A stretch of DNA of 64,000 nt from Candidozyma auris (lineage: Eukaryota; Ascomycota; Pichiomycetes; Serinales; Metschnikowiaceae). The notes under the pieces are model-generated. The model was not told the DNA's origin. It saw nothing but the letters and a program-made list of their open reading frames with translations, and ran no database searches. The DNA lies in assembly GCF_003013715.1 (NCBI RefSeq), contig NC_072813.1:2418001-2482000 (forward strand), in the 5' to 3' direction. The position numbers and the translations under genes are program-made. This document shows, piece by piece, positions 1-10,419 of the stretch (positions are counted from its first letter, which is position 1; every line of letters begins with the position of its first letter).

Positions 1-1976
1 TAATCAAGCAGGTTCTTGTTCTTCAGCCATCTAGAAGAGCTACTATCAGCCAGATACAAAAACATCACTTTTTTCATGATATCAATTTTGACGACAGCGA
101 CGCCATATGGAATACGCCAGTTCCTGAGTTAGGCCCTTACAAGATGACGGCGAAGTCAATGATGAAGATGCCAACGAAAGCTGTTTCTCCAAAGAAAATC
201 ATCAGAAAGCCAGGAAAAAAGAAGACGGCTCCGGAAACAGAATCGCCACAACTGCTTCTGGATCGGCCAGAACTGAGACGTACAGCAAGTGAGAGTAGTA
301 TCCCAGGGAGACAACAAAGAAATTACAGTGCTGCATCTGTGGCCGCCTATGTTCTAAGCAAGCAGGATGACGATGAGTCCCAAACAAGTATTGCGAATCC
401 TTCTGCTAGCGCAACAGCTAGAAAACCTTCAGTTACAGAGTACATCCCTGGAACTAATATCTTGCGTCCAGTGATCAATTCACGGGCAAACTTCTCTAGA
501 AGCAGCGTTAGTCAGAATTCTGGCTCTATAAGTAACTCCAGTACGCCTCAGGTGAAGGAGTCCAAATCGAAGCCCGCAGAAGTTCCGCCTATATCGAGTG
601 TGGAGCTTGCTTGGCAGGCCTACCTCCAGGACCCCGATGAAAGAATTTTGCATGTTGGTCAGGCAATTGCTTGCAAGCAGCCCACAGAATATTTTGAGAG
701 GAAGCACAAGGGCCTCATTCATAACGCTCCATTGAAATATATCAGTCAGCTTCAAGCGGTAGCGAAAGTCGGTGGTAATGACTCAATGCTCACAAGGGTT
801 GCTCATGGAAGCAAAGGCGGGCTCAGGAGTGCTCCTGATAACCCCAAATACATTGCCAATGAGAAAGATGCTATACTTGAATTCGATAACGATGAACCAG
901 ACGAGAAGATCGCAAGCATTCCTGAAGATGAAGATGATTCTGCTTCCCCATCAGAGACCAAAGAGGAGCTGAATACCACGAACAAGTCATCCAACATTGG
1001 TAAACGGTTTTTCAAGAAGTTCTTGACTCACTCCGAAAAGACTGACGAAAGTCTGCCTGATTCTGCTTCCACTAAGTCGGGAAGCAGTGGGAATGGAAGA
1101 GCACGTAGCTCGAGTTTCTCTTTGGATAAAGCCAAAAACTGCACTCTTGTGGTAACCTCTCATGGACGTTTTCTAATATTCATCAAAGAAGGCGAGCCTA
1201 AGTTGGTGAACGAAATTCAACTTAATTATCCATTTATTCTGTTCAAGGAGGTAGTCACGAATCATGCGGCCAAATTTGGCAAAATCGTACCCGTTACGGG
1301 TATCTTTGCCGTTCAGGCGATTGAGACCACCTTTGTATTCGAAGTTGATAAGTTTGAGGTTGATCTCTGGACTAGCGCATTGGCCAGATCGAAGCTTGCT
1401 CAATTCGAAAGAGAGAGAGAGTCGAAACCTTCCCCAAAATTGATGGATGCTCCACCCATCAAGACACTCCCAACGACGAATAGCAAAACATTTGAGTACA
1501 ATCGTGATATCCCATCACCGCCGCCTCCACCTCCGGCAACAAGGAAATCTCGGGAAGGAAGACGCAGCGAACTGCCCAAGACTGTGAGTCCCACAAATAC
1601 AAACCAGGAAAAACCTGCAAAGCAAACGCTTGACCCCAAGAGCCACCTGATGTTTAAGAGCAGAACTAAGCAGTCCAAGAGTATGAGAAGAAAGCCCCCA
1701 CCACCACTTCCCACGGGCCATATCAACAACACTGGGTTAGCCAAGGACTCGTCTGGGCCTGATAACGATACCCTTCACGCAGCGCTTCTAGCGGTGAACA
1801 ACAACCCCGTGGCTAAAGTAAATGAAGACACTCGTCGGTCGAGTTTCTCCAAGAGCTCACCTACTAGTCCTACGGCGAATATCACTTACAGATACCAGTC
1901 GTCGTCGAATGGTAAGGGGCGCATCACTGCCATGAATTCCAAATTGCTCAATCGGTCTCGCAACAAGCCTCAATAA
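1..1976 (+). CDS. PDK1-like protein kinase (Pkh family), 3' part only
   Basis: The reading frame is open from the left edge (first full codon at position 3), so the gene starts outside the window. The first visible residues include RRATISQIQKHHFF and IWNTPVPELGPYK. These match the end of an AGC-kinase catalytic domain (subdomain XI) as in yeast Pkh1/Pkh2/Pkh3, the PDK1 homologues that phosphorylate the activation loops of Ypk and Pkc1 in sphingolipid and cell-integrity signalling. A long Ser/Asn-rich linker follows, then a PH-like segment (around 1130-1400: beta strands such as CTLVVTSHGRFLIF, ending in a helix with LWTSAL), then a Pro-rich tail. The internal ATG at 144 follows the kinase core and is not the start. 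Assignment to the family is solid; which paralogue cannot be told without the kinase domain. Confidence 0.8.
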   Translation, partial: IKQVLVLQPSRRATISQIQKHHFFHDINFDDSDAIWNTPVPELGPYKMTAKSMMKMPTKAVSPKKIIRKPGKKKTAPETESPQLLLDRPELRRTASESSIPGRQQRNYSAASVAAYVLSKQDDDESQTSIANPSASATARKPSVTEYIPGTNILRPVINSRANFSRSSVSQNSGSISNSSTPQVKESKSKPAEVPPISSVELAWQAYLQDPDERILHVGQAIACKQPTEYFERKHKGLIHNAPLKYISQLQAVAKVGGNDSMLTRVAHGSKGGLRSAPDNPKYIANEKDAILEFDNDEPDEKIASIPEDEDDSASPSETKEELNTTNKSSNIGKRFFKKFLTHSEKTDESLPDSASTKSGSSGNGRARSSSFSLDKAKNCTLVVTSHGRFLIFIKEGEPKLVNEIQLNYPFILFKEVVTNHAAKFGKIVPVTGIFAVQAIETTFVFEVDKFEVDLWTSALARSKLAQFERERESKPSPKLMDAPPIKTLPTTNSKTFEYNRDIPSPPPPPPATRKSREGRRSELPKTVSPTNTNQEKPAKQTLDPKSHLMFKSRTKQSKSMRRKPPPPLPTGHINNTGLAKDSSGPDNDTLHAALLAVNNNPVAKVNEDTRRSSFSKSSPTSPTANITYRYQSSSNGKGRITAMNSKLLNRSRNKPQ

Positions 1977-2456
1977 TGGCTAATGGTAAAGAACGATAAA
2001 TTCTAGCATTCGTGATTCTATGATGTCAGTACTTCGCGGAGCATTTTGCAGCCATTTCCGAGGACACGCTGCTACCCATCCTCACCAGATAAACCCAAGA
2101 TCGATAGATTATCAATAAACGATCAAACACACATGAAAGGGAATGATTATCAATGTCAGATGAGACATTTTTTTACTGCTACGCTCTGCATTTCTTCGTA
2201 GCATGCCTCCACTGGCCTCATCCCCAGCAGTCACAGGGCATCACGTGATCATCTGCTTAATTTTTCACTCGTTTTGAGCGCTTCAGTAGGACCAGCGACA
2301 TTTACCTCACAGTTAATGTCGCACTATAGAATACAAGGCAGCGCAGCTTTAGCCTGCACACAGCTGCGAGACATCGTTCGCAGAGACACTCACAAAAAAT
2401 TTTCTAGTTAGTGAAGAAAAAGGATTCCAATCTTTCACCTGTTCCACAACACTAAA
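1977..2456 (+). promoter_or_regulatory. RPL27 promoter region
   Basis: It holds TCACGTGAT at 2241-2249, a Cbf1-type E-box. Cbf1 and Tbf1 sites are known upstream of ribosomal protein genes in Candida albicans. It also holds GCAGCCA at 2048-2054 (the motif recurrent in this window) and an A-rich/T-rich element around 2391-2404. No ORF is supported. Confidence 0.55.
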
Positions 2457-3192
2457 ATGGCTAAGTTCATCAAGTCCGGTAGAGTTGGTATGTAACGCCA
2501 TTTTAAAATAAGATTAATTGCTGATATTGAAGTATTACTGTTGAATTCTTTAATCATGAAATGAAAATTGATCCGTGAAATTTCAGAGACAAGAGTACAA
2601 TCCCCCTAAGTTGTGACAAATCCAAATATTCCAAAACACTTATGATATAATCAATCCTTTGAACTTTATTTGTTTCACTTGTCAGAAGATCCTAATAGTC
2701 AATCGGAATTTGTGAATATAGCGTCCCCCGTTTTCCAGTGCCAAACATCAAACCTCGTCAACTTCATCAACAGTCAGCACCAGCCTCCCCAACTCATTAT
2801 ACTAACCCCCAGCTATTGTCACCCGTGGCCGTTTCGCTGGTAAGAAGGTTGTCGTTGTCAGACCCCACGACGAAGGCACCAAGGCCCACTCTTTCCCCCA
2901 CGCTGTGGTTGTCGGCATTGAGAGAGGCCCTCAGAGAATCACCAAAGCACACGACGCTAAGAAGGTTGCCAAGAGAACCAGAGTGAAGCCTTTTGTCAAG
3001 GCCATCAACTACAACCACTTGATGCCAACCAGATACTCTTTGGACGTTGAGTCGTTTAAGAACGCCATCACCACCGATGCATTGGCCGAGCCATCCCAGA
3101 AAGAAGAAGCCAAGAAGGTTGTGAGAAAGGCTTTGGAGGAGAAGCACCAGGCCGGTAAGAACAAGTGGTTCTTCCAGAAGCTCAACTTCTAA
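2457..3192 (+). CDS. RPL27: 60S ribosomal protein L27 (eL27), two exons
   Basis: Structural protein of the large cytosolic ribosomal subunit. The CDS joins 2457-2487 and 2813-3192, giving 136 residues, the usual family length. Exon 1 encodes [10 protein letters not shown] and the first base of an Ala codon; exon 2 resumes with [20 protein letters not shown] and ends [12 protein letters not shown]. The intron is bounded by GTATGT and CAG. Joining restores the conserved [14 protein letters not shown] segment, which fixes both splice sites. The intron falls near codon 11, as in S. cerevisiae RPL27A/B. An ORF reading into exon 2 from inside the intron is an artefact. Confidence 0.97.
2488..2812 (+). 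other. RPL27: Spliceosomal intron of RPL27
   Basis: A 325-nt intron with 5' site GTATGT (2488-2493), a perfect TACTAAC branch sequence at 2800-2806 and 3' AG at 2811-2812. The branch adenosine is only about 7 nt from the acceptor AG, shorter than is typical of S. cerevisiae introns. Confidence 0.96.
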
Positions 3193-4246
3193 TTCTGTCA
3201 CATAATGTAATAAACTCTGCAACGGTACGAATGTGTAGGTATGATCCTTCAAATTTGAGTGTTAGATCCGTAGAAGCTTGGTAGTGTTGCTTGTGCATAC
3301 CTTATGGGTAGCGTCTGTACTGAATCGTGGGCAATTAGCAACGAGAAAAGGTCTTTGGAGAAAACACCGTTGCTAGTGAATCTCATTAGTACATCTCAAT
3401 GCTAAAAAGCTAAAAAAGTATACCTTTATTAGAGTTCGAGAGTCACAACTTTAAGTTCCATATCGAAGTTAGCTATAGGCAATTTTAATCGTGAGGCAAA
3501 GAAGGAAGGGTTTTTCGCAGCCAATGATGAATATGGAGAGGTAGTCTACTTGGAAACATCTTTTCTCCTTTCTTTTTTTTTCTTAAGAATTACTTTTTTG
3601 ACATCTGCTATTGACCGATCCAATGCTCGAATATATATTCTCTGGCTTCGTGAAATCTCTTCCTCTTTGATCATGTATCTATATTGTCATTTTCCTCACA
3701 TTTTGGTATCTCGCAGCCAAAATGGTTACAAGACAGGTTTAGATTATATCATCACTGCCGCTCAGGAGCTGTTGCTTGGAAGTTGCCAAATTGATATAAT
3801 CTTTGTACTTTCAGCTGCTATTTCTCTTTCGATATTCAGGATGAAAGCTCTTCTTAGCTTAACACTTGACATCCACCCAAATTCAACCAAACAAATACCT
3901 AGACTTTCCATAGAATCTCAAAATCTATACTTCTTCTCCAATTGACTAATGATAAATTCGATGACTGTACTAACCGCCTTCCATTGCCTTTCTTCACATC
4001 ATCACTCACGCTAACTCTCGAACACTACACTACATGTAATAGCACACAGAACTACCCCGAGTGCCCCTATAAATTCGTTCAATGGACACAATTCTTCCGA
4101 ATAATTCTCCCTCTGACCTATTTCACCTATATCTTTATTCTCTTCTCCTGCTCTGACAGACGCCCTCTGCTTGAGTCACTCTTTGTCCACGTGACTTCAC
4201 CCACCATGTACCGACTTTTTCAAATCTATGACTCTACCCTCATATC
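3193..4246 (+). other. Intergenic region between RPL27 and WRS1
   Basis: About 1.05 kb with no credible gene. The longer frames lack ATG starts and are low-complexity T-rich translations. It holds two GCAGCCA motifs (3517-3523, 3713-3719) and the WRS1 promoter at its right end. Confidence 0.6.
4172..4193 (+). promoter_or_regulatory. Gcn4-type and Cbf1-type sites upstream of WRS1
   Basis: TGAGTCA at 4172-4178 matches the Gcn4 consensus and CACGTG at 4188-4193 matches Cbf1. They lie 69 and 54 bp upstream of the WRS1 ATG. General amino-acid control of an aminoacyl-tRNA synthetase gene fits known Gcn4 biology; binding here is inferred. Confidence 0.5.
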
Positions 4247-5536
4247 ATGGCTGACCAGGTGGACGTGAGCAAGCTCAAGCTCGAAGAAGAGGCCAAGAAA
4301 GCTCAGGAACAGAAAATCACTCCCTGGGAGGTGGAAGGTGCCGTCGACGAAAATGGCCAGTCCAAAGGTATCGATTATAACAAGCTCAGTGCCCAGTTTG
4401 GCACGAAGCTCATCAGCGAAGAGACTCTTGAGACGTTCAAGAGGGTCACAGGCCACGAACCACATCCATTGTTGAAGAGAGGCGTGTTTTTTTCCGAAAG
4501 AGACTTGCACAAAATCTTGGATTTGTACGAACACGGCGAGCCGTTCTTCCTTTACACTGGGAGGGGCCCTTCGTCGGACTCGATGCACTTGGGCCACATG
4601 GTCCCCTTCATTTTCACTAAGTGGTTGCAAGAAGTCTTCGACGTGCCTCTTGTCATCGAAATGACTGACGACGAGAAGTTTTTGTTCAAGCAAAAGTTGA
4701 CCATTGACGATGTCAAGGGTTTCGCTAAGAAGAACGCCAAGGATATTATTGCCGTGGGTTTCAAGCCAGAAAACACCTTCATTTTCTCTGACTTGGAGTT
4801 CATGAACCCAGCGTTCTATGAGAATATCGTCAGAACATCGAGACAGATCACCACTTCAACTGCCAAAGCAGTCTTTGGTTTCCAAGACTCCGACTGTATC
4901 GGTAAACTCCACTTTGCATCGGTTCAAATTGCCACTGCGTTCCCCTCGTCATTTCCTTCGGTGCTTGACTTACCGCCAAAGACACCATGTTTGATCCCTT
5001 GTGCAATTGACCAGGATCCTTATTTCAGGGTTTGTAGAGACGTTGCCGATAAGCTCAAGTTCAGCAAACCTTCGTTGCTCCATGCTAAGTTCTTCCCTGC
5101 TTTACAGGGCGCCTCCACGAAGATGTCTGCTTCAGACAGCACAACGTCTATTTTCATGGACGACTCTCCCAAGCAAATTCAGAAAAAGATCAACAAGTAT
5201 GCCTTTTCTGGTGGCAGAGCCACTTTGGAAGAGCACAAGGAGCTTGGAGGTAATGTAGACGTCGACGTTGCATACCAATATCTCTCGTTCTTTTTGGATG
5301 ATGATGAAAAGTTGGCGCAATTGGCCGAGGGCTACAAAAAAGGTGAGATCATGTCTTCTGAGATGAAGAAGGAGTGTATAGCGGTTGTGCAAGAGTATGT
5401 GGCAGCTTACCAGGAAAGAAGGTCCAAGATTGACCAGGACGTGGTGGACTCATTCATGAAGCCACACAAACTTGTGTGGGGCAAGGCCGAGAGGAGGGTT
5501 CCAGTGAAGGAGAGACAGAAGAAGTCCAAGAAGTAG
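4247..5536 (+). CDS. WRS1: Cytosolic tryptophanyl-tRNA synthetase
   Basis: Charges tRNA-Trp for cytosolic translation. At 429 residues it is close to the 432 of the S. cerevisiae enzyme. Class I signatures are present: HLGH at residues 114-117 and KMSAS at 292-296. The eukaryotic WRS stretches YTGRGPSSDSMHLGH and IEMTDDEKFLFK are also present. The N-terminus has the charged helix and ITPWEV segment of eukaryotic cytosolic WRS, with no mitochondrial presequence. The Lys-rich tail ends in KKSKK. The first in-frame ATG gives the family-like N-terminus. The gene converges on the IRC25-like gene 128 bp downstream. Confidence 0.96.
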   Translation: MADQVDVSKLKLEEEAKKAQEQKITPWEVEGAVDENGQSKGIDYNKLSAQFGTKLISEETLETFKRVTGHEPHPLLKRGVFFSERDLHKILDLYEHGEPFFLYTGRGPSSDSMHLGHMVPFIFTKWLQEVFDVPLVIEMTDDEKFLFKQKLTIDDVKGFAKKNAKDIIAVGFKPENTFIFSDLEFMNPAFYENIVRTSRQITTSTAKAVFGFQDSDCIGKLHFASVQIATAFPSSFPSVLDLPPKTPCLIPCAIDQDPYFRVCRDVADKLKFSKPSLLHAKFFPALQGASTKMSASDSTTSIFMDDSPKQIQKKINKYAFSGGRATLEEHKELGGNVDVDVAYQYLSFFLDDDEKLAQLAEGYKKGEIMSSEMKKECIAVVQEYVAAYQERRSKIDQDVVDSFMKPHKLVWGKAERRVPVKERQKKSKK

Positions 5537-5664
5537 GCGGCAGAACGATATAAACATAGAGTATATTTACAAAGCATTTCCATGTATGTAGAGCCACATG
5601 CCAAGGGATGTGCCAGCCAGGGCATGCTCAAACCTTTGCTGAGTTTCCATCTAAGACTCTGCTT

Positions 5665-6081
5665 TCATGGTTTTAGTAGAAGCTCCTTGATCTTTCCAAG
5701 CACAAACATCAACTTATCGAAATCACCGTCCTTCGGATCCTTGCCAAACCACCTAGAGCCCATCGTCAAAATCACGTTTTTCCTATTGCCCATCAGATAC
5801 ACCACTTTCCCGATCTGGCCAGCGACCACCTGAAGCTTCAAATTATGAGGATCTCCTACAAGCACCACAGGCTCAATGCCCAACGACTCGTCACTGGCTA
5901 GCACCTGCGAGTCGATCACCTTCAGAGTCGAGAGCGGCAAGTCGAACGAAGTGTCCATGACTCCGTCTATAAGAATATTCAACACAAGCTTGTCATCAAA
6001 CAACACCGCGTAGAATGCAAATTGAGCTCCTTCAGGCCCCTCGCACAAGATCTCTCGAGGTCTTCTATCAGGGAGAGACAT
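5665..6081 (-). CDS. IRC25: Probable 20S proteasome assembly chaperone Pba3/Irc25
   Basis: A 138-residue protein whose order of features fits Irc25 (Pba3), the partner of Pba4 in early alpha-ring assembly of the 20S proteasome. It has an N-terminal beta-strand block (FYAVLFDDKLVLNILIDG followed by MDTSF), a central PVVLVGDPHNLKLQVVAGQI block, a strand with VILTMGSRWF, and a C-terminal helix with DFDKLMFVLGKIKELL. This last segment closely resembles the Irc25 C-terminus. The protein is shorter than S. cerevisiae Irc25 (179 residues) because the acidic loop is reduced. The ATG at 6081 is the only reasonable start. Family call is by recollected similarity; PSMG3-type proteins diverge fast. Confidence 0.6.
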   Translation of the reverse strand: MSLPDRRPREILCEGPEGAQFAFYAVLFDDKLVLNILIDGVMDTSFDLPLSTLKVIDSQVLASDESLGIEPVVLVGDPHNLKLQVVAGQIGKVVYLMGNRKNVILTMGSRWFGKDPKDGDFDKLMFVLGKIKELLLKP

Positions 6082-6569
6082 CCAAGCGATATTTCAAGTA
6101 AACGGTGGGTTCATTGCCAGCTCTGCAGGAATCTCAGGAACGAATGGTGGAGAGGACAGAAGAGGAGGCTTTTAGCGGAAATTTTCAGTGCGCTAGGCCA
6201 AATCAGAAAATTGCATCGTAAACAGCCGATTTTGTGTATTGCCGACTCGGATTAACTTAGCCTACCTTTGACACAAATTGTCGCTGCATTTGACACATTC
6301 TGCCGTGCATTCCCTCGGTGCAATAAAACGTTCGTCTGCAGAAGCCCCTCTGGGCGAAGGACCACGAGTAGTATAAAAGAAGGCGACAGTCCACCTCCAA
6401 AAGCTTTTATTTTTTTTTGCAAAATTATTTCAAGAGGTCTTGACTAATACCCTACTCATTCTCTTTACTAATCCTCTTGCGCTGACTAATCGGGTGATTT
6501 TCTCATTCTTCCTGCCTGGACATTATATTCGCAGCCAAACGCTTCAACGATCTTCACCTTCTACCCTTC
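6082..6569. promoter_or_regulatory. Divergent promoter of IRC25-like gene and RIB3
   Basis: 488 bp. A TATA element (TATAAAA, 6372-6378) lies about 200 bp before RIB3, followed by pyrimidine-rich DNA. TTCGCAGCCAA, with its GCAGCCA core at 6533-6539, ends 30 bp before the RIB3 ATG, the most start-proximal copy of the recurrent motif. Confidence 0.5.
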
Positions 6570-7184
6570 ATGTCCTTCAGCTCAGTGCCTGACGCCATCG
6601 AGGCGTTTAAAAATGGGGAGTTTCTCGTTGTCATGGACGATGAGACCAGGGAAAACGAGGGGGACTTGATCATCGCCGCCCAGCACACCACCCAGGAAAA
6701 AATGGCCTTTTTGGTGCGTCACTCGTCTGGCTATGTCTGTGTGCCCTTGTCGACCGAGAGGGCTGATGAGCTCGACTTGCAGCCCATGTTGAAGGATCGA
6801 ACTGACCGCCATGGTACGGCTTATACGGTCACTTGTGACTATGCTCACGGCACGACCACGGGCATCAGTGCTCACGACAGAGCCTTGACGGCGAGATCGT
6901 TGGCTGACGCTGCTTCCAAGCCCGACGATTTCATCAGACCAGGACACATTTTACCTTTGAGAGCAGTGCCAGGCTTGCTTCATCAGAGAAGGGGCCACAC
7001 TGAGGCTTCGGTGCATCTTTGCAAGTTGGCTGGCTTGCAGCCAGCAGCGGTGATCTGTGAGCTTGTGAGAGACGAGGACGGACTCATGATGCGCCTAGAT
7101 GACTGCAAGGAGTTCTCCAAGAAACACGGCATCAGAATTGTCACCATCGAGCAGATTGTAAACTATCTCAACCAAAAAGAGTAG
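6570..7184 (+). CDS. RIB3: 3,4-dihydroxy-2-butanone-4-phosphate synthase
   Basis: Converts ribulose 5-phosphate to L-3,4-dihydroxy-2-butanone 4-phosphate plus formate, supplying the four-carbon unit of riboflavin. At 204 residues it has the usual monofunctional fungal length (208 in S. cerevisiae). Visible signatures are DDETRENEGDLIIAA (residues 23-37, acidic metal and substrate loop), the SSGYVCVPL segment, GTAYTVTCDYAHGTTTGISA, and RRGHTEAS near the C-terminus with the conserved His/Glu. No GTP cyclohydrolase II domain is fused, as expected in yeasts. The start is the first ATG. Confidence 0.96.
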   Translation: MSFSSVPDAIEAFKNGEFLVVMDDETRENEGDLIIAAQHTTQEKMAFLVRHSSGYVCVPLSTERADELDLQPMLKDRTDRHGTAYTVTCDYAHGTTTGISAHDRALTARSLADAASKPDDFIRPGHILPLRAVPGLLHQRRGHTEASVHLCKLAGLQPAAVICELVRDEDGLMMRLDDCKEFSKKHGIRIVTIEQIVNYLNQKE

Positions 7185-7290
7185 AGAGCTACAGCTGATA
7201 ACGCCAGAGACAAGTACGCTACAGGCGGTTGTAAATAGCATCCTCCCGCATAATTAAACATTAGAAGATTCCGTTAGTCGTCTATGATTA

Positions 7291-10221
7291 TTATGCCAAC
7301 GAAAGTTGTGCCTTTCTCTTTCCGCTAACTTCGTCCTTGACGGACTTCACCTCGACCGTTACCTTGTCAAACACGGCAATAGTTCTTCTCTTGCCCTTGA
7401 AGTCAGTGAAGGTCAACTCGTACTTCTCCTCGTTGTACTCTGCAGTGTTCATGTCTCCCAAGACTTCTAACTTAATCAACCCTTCAATACCAAATTTAGG
7501 AACAAGTACAACGATACCGTTGTTGAAACACTTGATCACATACCCTTCCTGGTTCTCCTCGTTATTCTTCATCACCTGGCCAACGTAGTACTCTATACTG
7601 GCTCTACCGGCAAACTGGGCGTTTCTGTGCTTCTTGTTGATGTTTCTCACAATCAACTCCATCTTTCCCTTGTCTCTATGGCTCAAGTCTAACATCTCGT
7701 AACCTATGGCTCCAGCAAGCTGTCTGTGGGCGACAACGTCACAATAACGTCTGATTGGCGAGGTGAAGTGCGTGTATATGTCGACTGCAAGACCGTAATG
7801 CTTGAAATCAGGGTACCCGTAGGAGCCTGAAGAAAAATACTGAGCCGCCATCATGCAGCGTGTGGACATGATACGTATGAGTGTGTTGAAATACGGATCC
7901 TTATTATCGACACATCTGTCTAAGGAGTCCGCAAGAGCCTTCGACGACTCCAAAGAGATGGTCAATCCGTTTTTCCTCACCCTCAACATTTCATTGAGTT
8001 CCTCGAAATTAGTGGCTGGCGGTCCGGCGTGTCTTCTCAACATGGCAGTTTGTGGGTATGCATCGTAGATCTTTCGAGCAACAGAAATGTTGGCAAACAA
8101 CATAAACTCTTCAACCAAAGAGTTTGTCTCCAACAATTTCTTGATCTCGACCTCACCAGGATCGGACGTTTCGCTATCCATGTGCACCTTGACCTCAGGG
8201 GATGCTAAGTTTAATGCACCAGCGTCAAGCCTTTTTTGCTTGAGCAATTTGGAGAGCTTAAGGAGAATTCTCATCGACTTCGTGAGCTCATCTTGCTGTG
8301 AAGGATCGTCTATTCTGTTTTGTGCTTGCTCGTAGGAGAATGCTTCCCTCGATTTGATTATCGACTTCATGAAGTTGACGTTCACAATGTCTGCATTCTC
8401 ATCGACTTCCCAGATGACCGAAAAGGCAAATCTGTCAACGTAAGGCTTAAGAGAACACAAGTTCGTACCAAGAAGCATGGGCAACATATCGATTCTCTTA
8501 TCAACCAAATAGACAGAAGTACCACGAGCCGCACCTTCATTGTCGAGAGCAGTATTTGGCTTCACGAAATGCGTTACGTCTGCAATGTGAACACCAACCT
8601 CATAATTACCATTTGGAAGCTGCCTGGCGTGAAGAGCATCGTCAATATCCACACATCCTGGTGGATCAATGGAGCAAACGAGTTTGTCTCTCAAATCAAC
8701 CCTCTTCTTCAACTGTTCGTCTGTATCCAATTTCTCAGGAACCGTCCAGTTCTCACCCTCCTTGGGCAAACAGTCCAAGACAGCCTTGGAGAACGGTCTG
8801 TACTCGACATCGTGTTCAAGAAGTAATGCCTCCGTTTCAGCCTGAACACTCTCGATCTCACCCAAACTTCTCACAAAGTGACCTTGTGGGTACTTTGAGT
8901 CTGCTGGCCAAGAGTCAACAGAAACAACAATTCTTTGACCTAAAAGATCCTTCGCCTTTCTCGTCTTGATACGGATTTTGGGAAGAAGCTTATCCATGAG
9001 AATGACGAAACAGGTCTTGGAGGAGTTACCAGTATCATCCTCGAGGGATACTGATGATGGCGCTATCTGACCCACGTAGAATCTCCATGATCTTCTTGTG
9101 ATGCCAACAACTCTAGCGGTAGGCTGAAGTCTTCTTTCCTTAGCAGATGTTGCTTTGAGGGCTTCCTGAGCCAACACACGACGTTCTTTGTCCGAGATGA
9201 CACTCTCCTTGGCATCCTCATCTGGATTATCGTTGGCACCTATGGCGCTTTCCTCGACGATGGTGGACGAAGGCTCCCTCCATTTGTCTTTGGGAAGTAA
9301 CTCCACAATAACGAGATCGCCGTTGAACGCACGATTAAGGTTGTGTGTACCCACGATCAAAAGAGGCTTCTTGAACGCAGGCGTGCTGACAGTACCCTCC
9401 AATATGTTATATGTTGAGATGTTCATGATACCCTGATACAAGGTACCATTTCTAATACCTGCCATGGTTCTGGAGGTAGAGTAGTATTCTGGGAAAGAGA
9501 TCTCATCAGCATTCTTGTCAAAAGATTCATTCTCAGTAGGGATCAACTCCCTGAGCTCTTCACCCTTAGGCAAGCTCTCAACGTAGTCGACCAAAGACCT
9601 TGCGTCTGAACCTTCCTTGCTAGCCTTCTCTCTGTTGTCTCTATCGTTACACACGAACACAATATTAACAGGGATCTTGCTGTTATTGTTGTTCAAATGA
9701 TCATGATACCACTTCACGCACCTTCTTATAGCTCTATCGTTTCTATCGTTTATGGTCTCGTTTTTCTGACGATTGACATATGTTTCCTCCTTAAATTCAT
9801 TGTGAAACACAACAAATCTCTTATCTGCCGCTTTCACCAAAGCCCTAAGTCTCTGGTATATTGGAAAAGACCTGTTTTTCACTTCTTCAAGGACTACTTG
9901 AGGAATAATCACATCATAAAAGCAGTCTGGGTGCTCTAGAAGATCTATCGCCTGTAAGACAACATTGGTGTCGACAATCACATAATGACCTATACCGTCT
10001 TTCAATTTCAACGGAGAATCTGACAAAATAAATTCAGGTAGGTTACCTTGGGCATCTGGCTTGACAATATCTGGGCATTTCGTGCAAAGCTTTGAATAGC
10101 AAGGTATATCGTTTCTCAAGTAGTGTTCTCTGACGATTTTGGTGCATCCACCGTGTCTAGACCTCACAAAGACTTTGTGGGTAGCTGTAAGCCCCGACGA
10201 AAGTCTTTTTTTCAGTAACAT
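7291..10221 (-). CDS. DIS3: Exosome 3'-5' exoribonuclease and endonuclease Dis3/Rrp44
   Basis: Catalytic subunit of the nuclear and cytoplasmic RNA exosome, with both hydrolytic 3'-5' exonuclease and PIN endonuclease activity. At 976 residues it is near the 1001 of S. cerevisiae Dis3. The order is: N-terminal CR3 cysteines (C26, C41, C46) that help dock on the exosome; PIN domain with acidic residues in VIVDTNV (D84), NDRNDRAIR and CNDRD; two cold-shock domains; RNB domain with the metal-binding signature [14 protein letters not shown]; and a C-terminal S1 domain ending KRKAQLSLA. All catalytic acidic positions appear intact. It ends 107 bp from RIB3 in convergent orientation. Confidence 0.97.
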   Translation of the reverse strand: MLLKKRLSSGLTATHKVFVRSRHGGCTKIVREHYLRNDIPCYSKLCTKCPDIVKPDAQGNLPEFILSDSPLKLKDGIGHYVIVDTNVVLQAIDLLEHPDCFYDVIIPQVVLEEVKNRSFPIYQRLRALVKAADKRFVVFHNEFKEETYVNRQKNETINDRNDRAIRRCVKWYHDHLNNNNSKIPVNIVFVCNDRDNREKASKEGSDARSLVDYVESLPKGEELRELIPTENESFDKNADEISFPEYYSTSRTMAGIRNGTLYQGIMNISTYNILEGTVSTPAFKKPLLIVGTHNLNRAFNGDLVIVELLPKDKWREPSSTIVEESAIGANDNPDEDAKESVISDKERRVLAQEALKATSAKERRLQPTARVVGITRRSWRFYVGQIAPSSVSLEDDTGNSSKTCFVILMDKLLPKIRIKTRKAKDLLGQRIVVSVDSWPADSKYPQGHFVRSLGEIESVQAETEALLLEHDVEYRPFSKAVLDCLPKEGENWTVPEKLDTDEQLKKRVDLRDKLVCSIDPPGCVDIDDALHARQLPNGNYEVGVHIADVTHFVKPNTALDNEGAARGTSVYLVDKRIDMLPMLLGTNLCSLKPYVDRFAFSVIWEVDENADIVNVNFMKSIIKSREAFSYEQAQNRIDDPSQQDELTKSMRILLKLSKLLKQKRLDAGALNLASPEVKVHMDSETSDPGEVEIKKLLETNSLVEEFMLFANISVARKIYDAYPQTAMLRRHAGPPATNFEELNEMLRVRKNGLTISLESSKALADSLDRCVDNKDPYFNTLIRIMSTRCMMAAQYFSSGSYGYPDFKHYGLAVDIYTHFTSPIRRYCDVVAHRQLAGAIGYEMLDLSHRDKGKMELIVRNINKKHRNAQFAGRASIEYYVGQVMKNNEENQEGYVIKCFNNGIVVLVPKFGIEGLIKLEVLGDMNTAEYNEEKYELTFTDFKGKRRTIAVFDKVTVEVKSVKDEVSGKRKAQLSLA

Positions 10222-10326
10222 ATAGGCAAATTTAGTTGAGTACGCTTTAACATGGAGAGGATTCTCATCGCATCTATGTTGGTGTGTGTGGGGCTATGTG
10301 CAGTCCGGTATAAAGTGGTGGATTTT

Positions 10327-10333
10327 GCAGCCA
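10327..10333 (+). promoter_or_regulatory. GCAGCCA motif upstream of DIS3
   Basis: TTTTGCAGCCAAA lies about 106 bp upstream of the DIS3 start codon, in the 198-bp gap between SFK1 and DIS3. It is one copy of the recurrent promoter motif described in the findings. Confidence 0.45.
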
Positions 10334-10419
10334 AATGTAAATCTAATGAATTGCATGGTATAGAACTAAAAATACAGCGAATATATAGATAAGAAGCTAA
10401 GCGTTCAGGAAATGTTTCT

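Noticed and set aside
3550..4268. Two frames (131 and 108 codons) before WRS1
   Set aside because: The first begins with TTG, not ATG; both are T-rich low-complexity translations in promoter DNA and the second runs into WRS1 in another frame.
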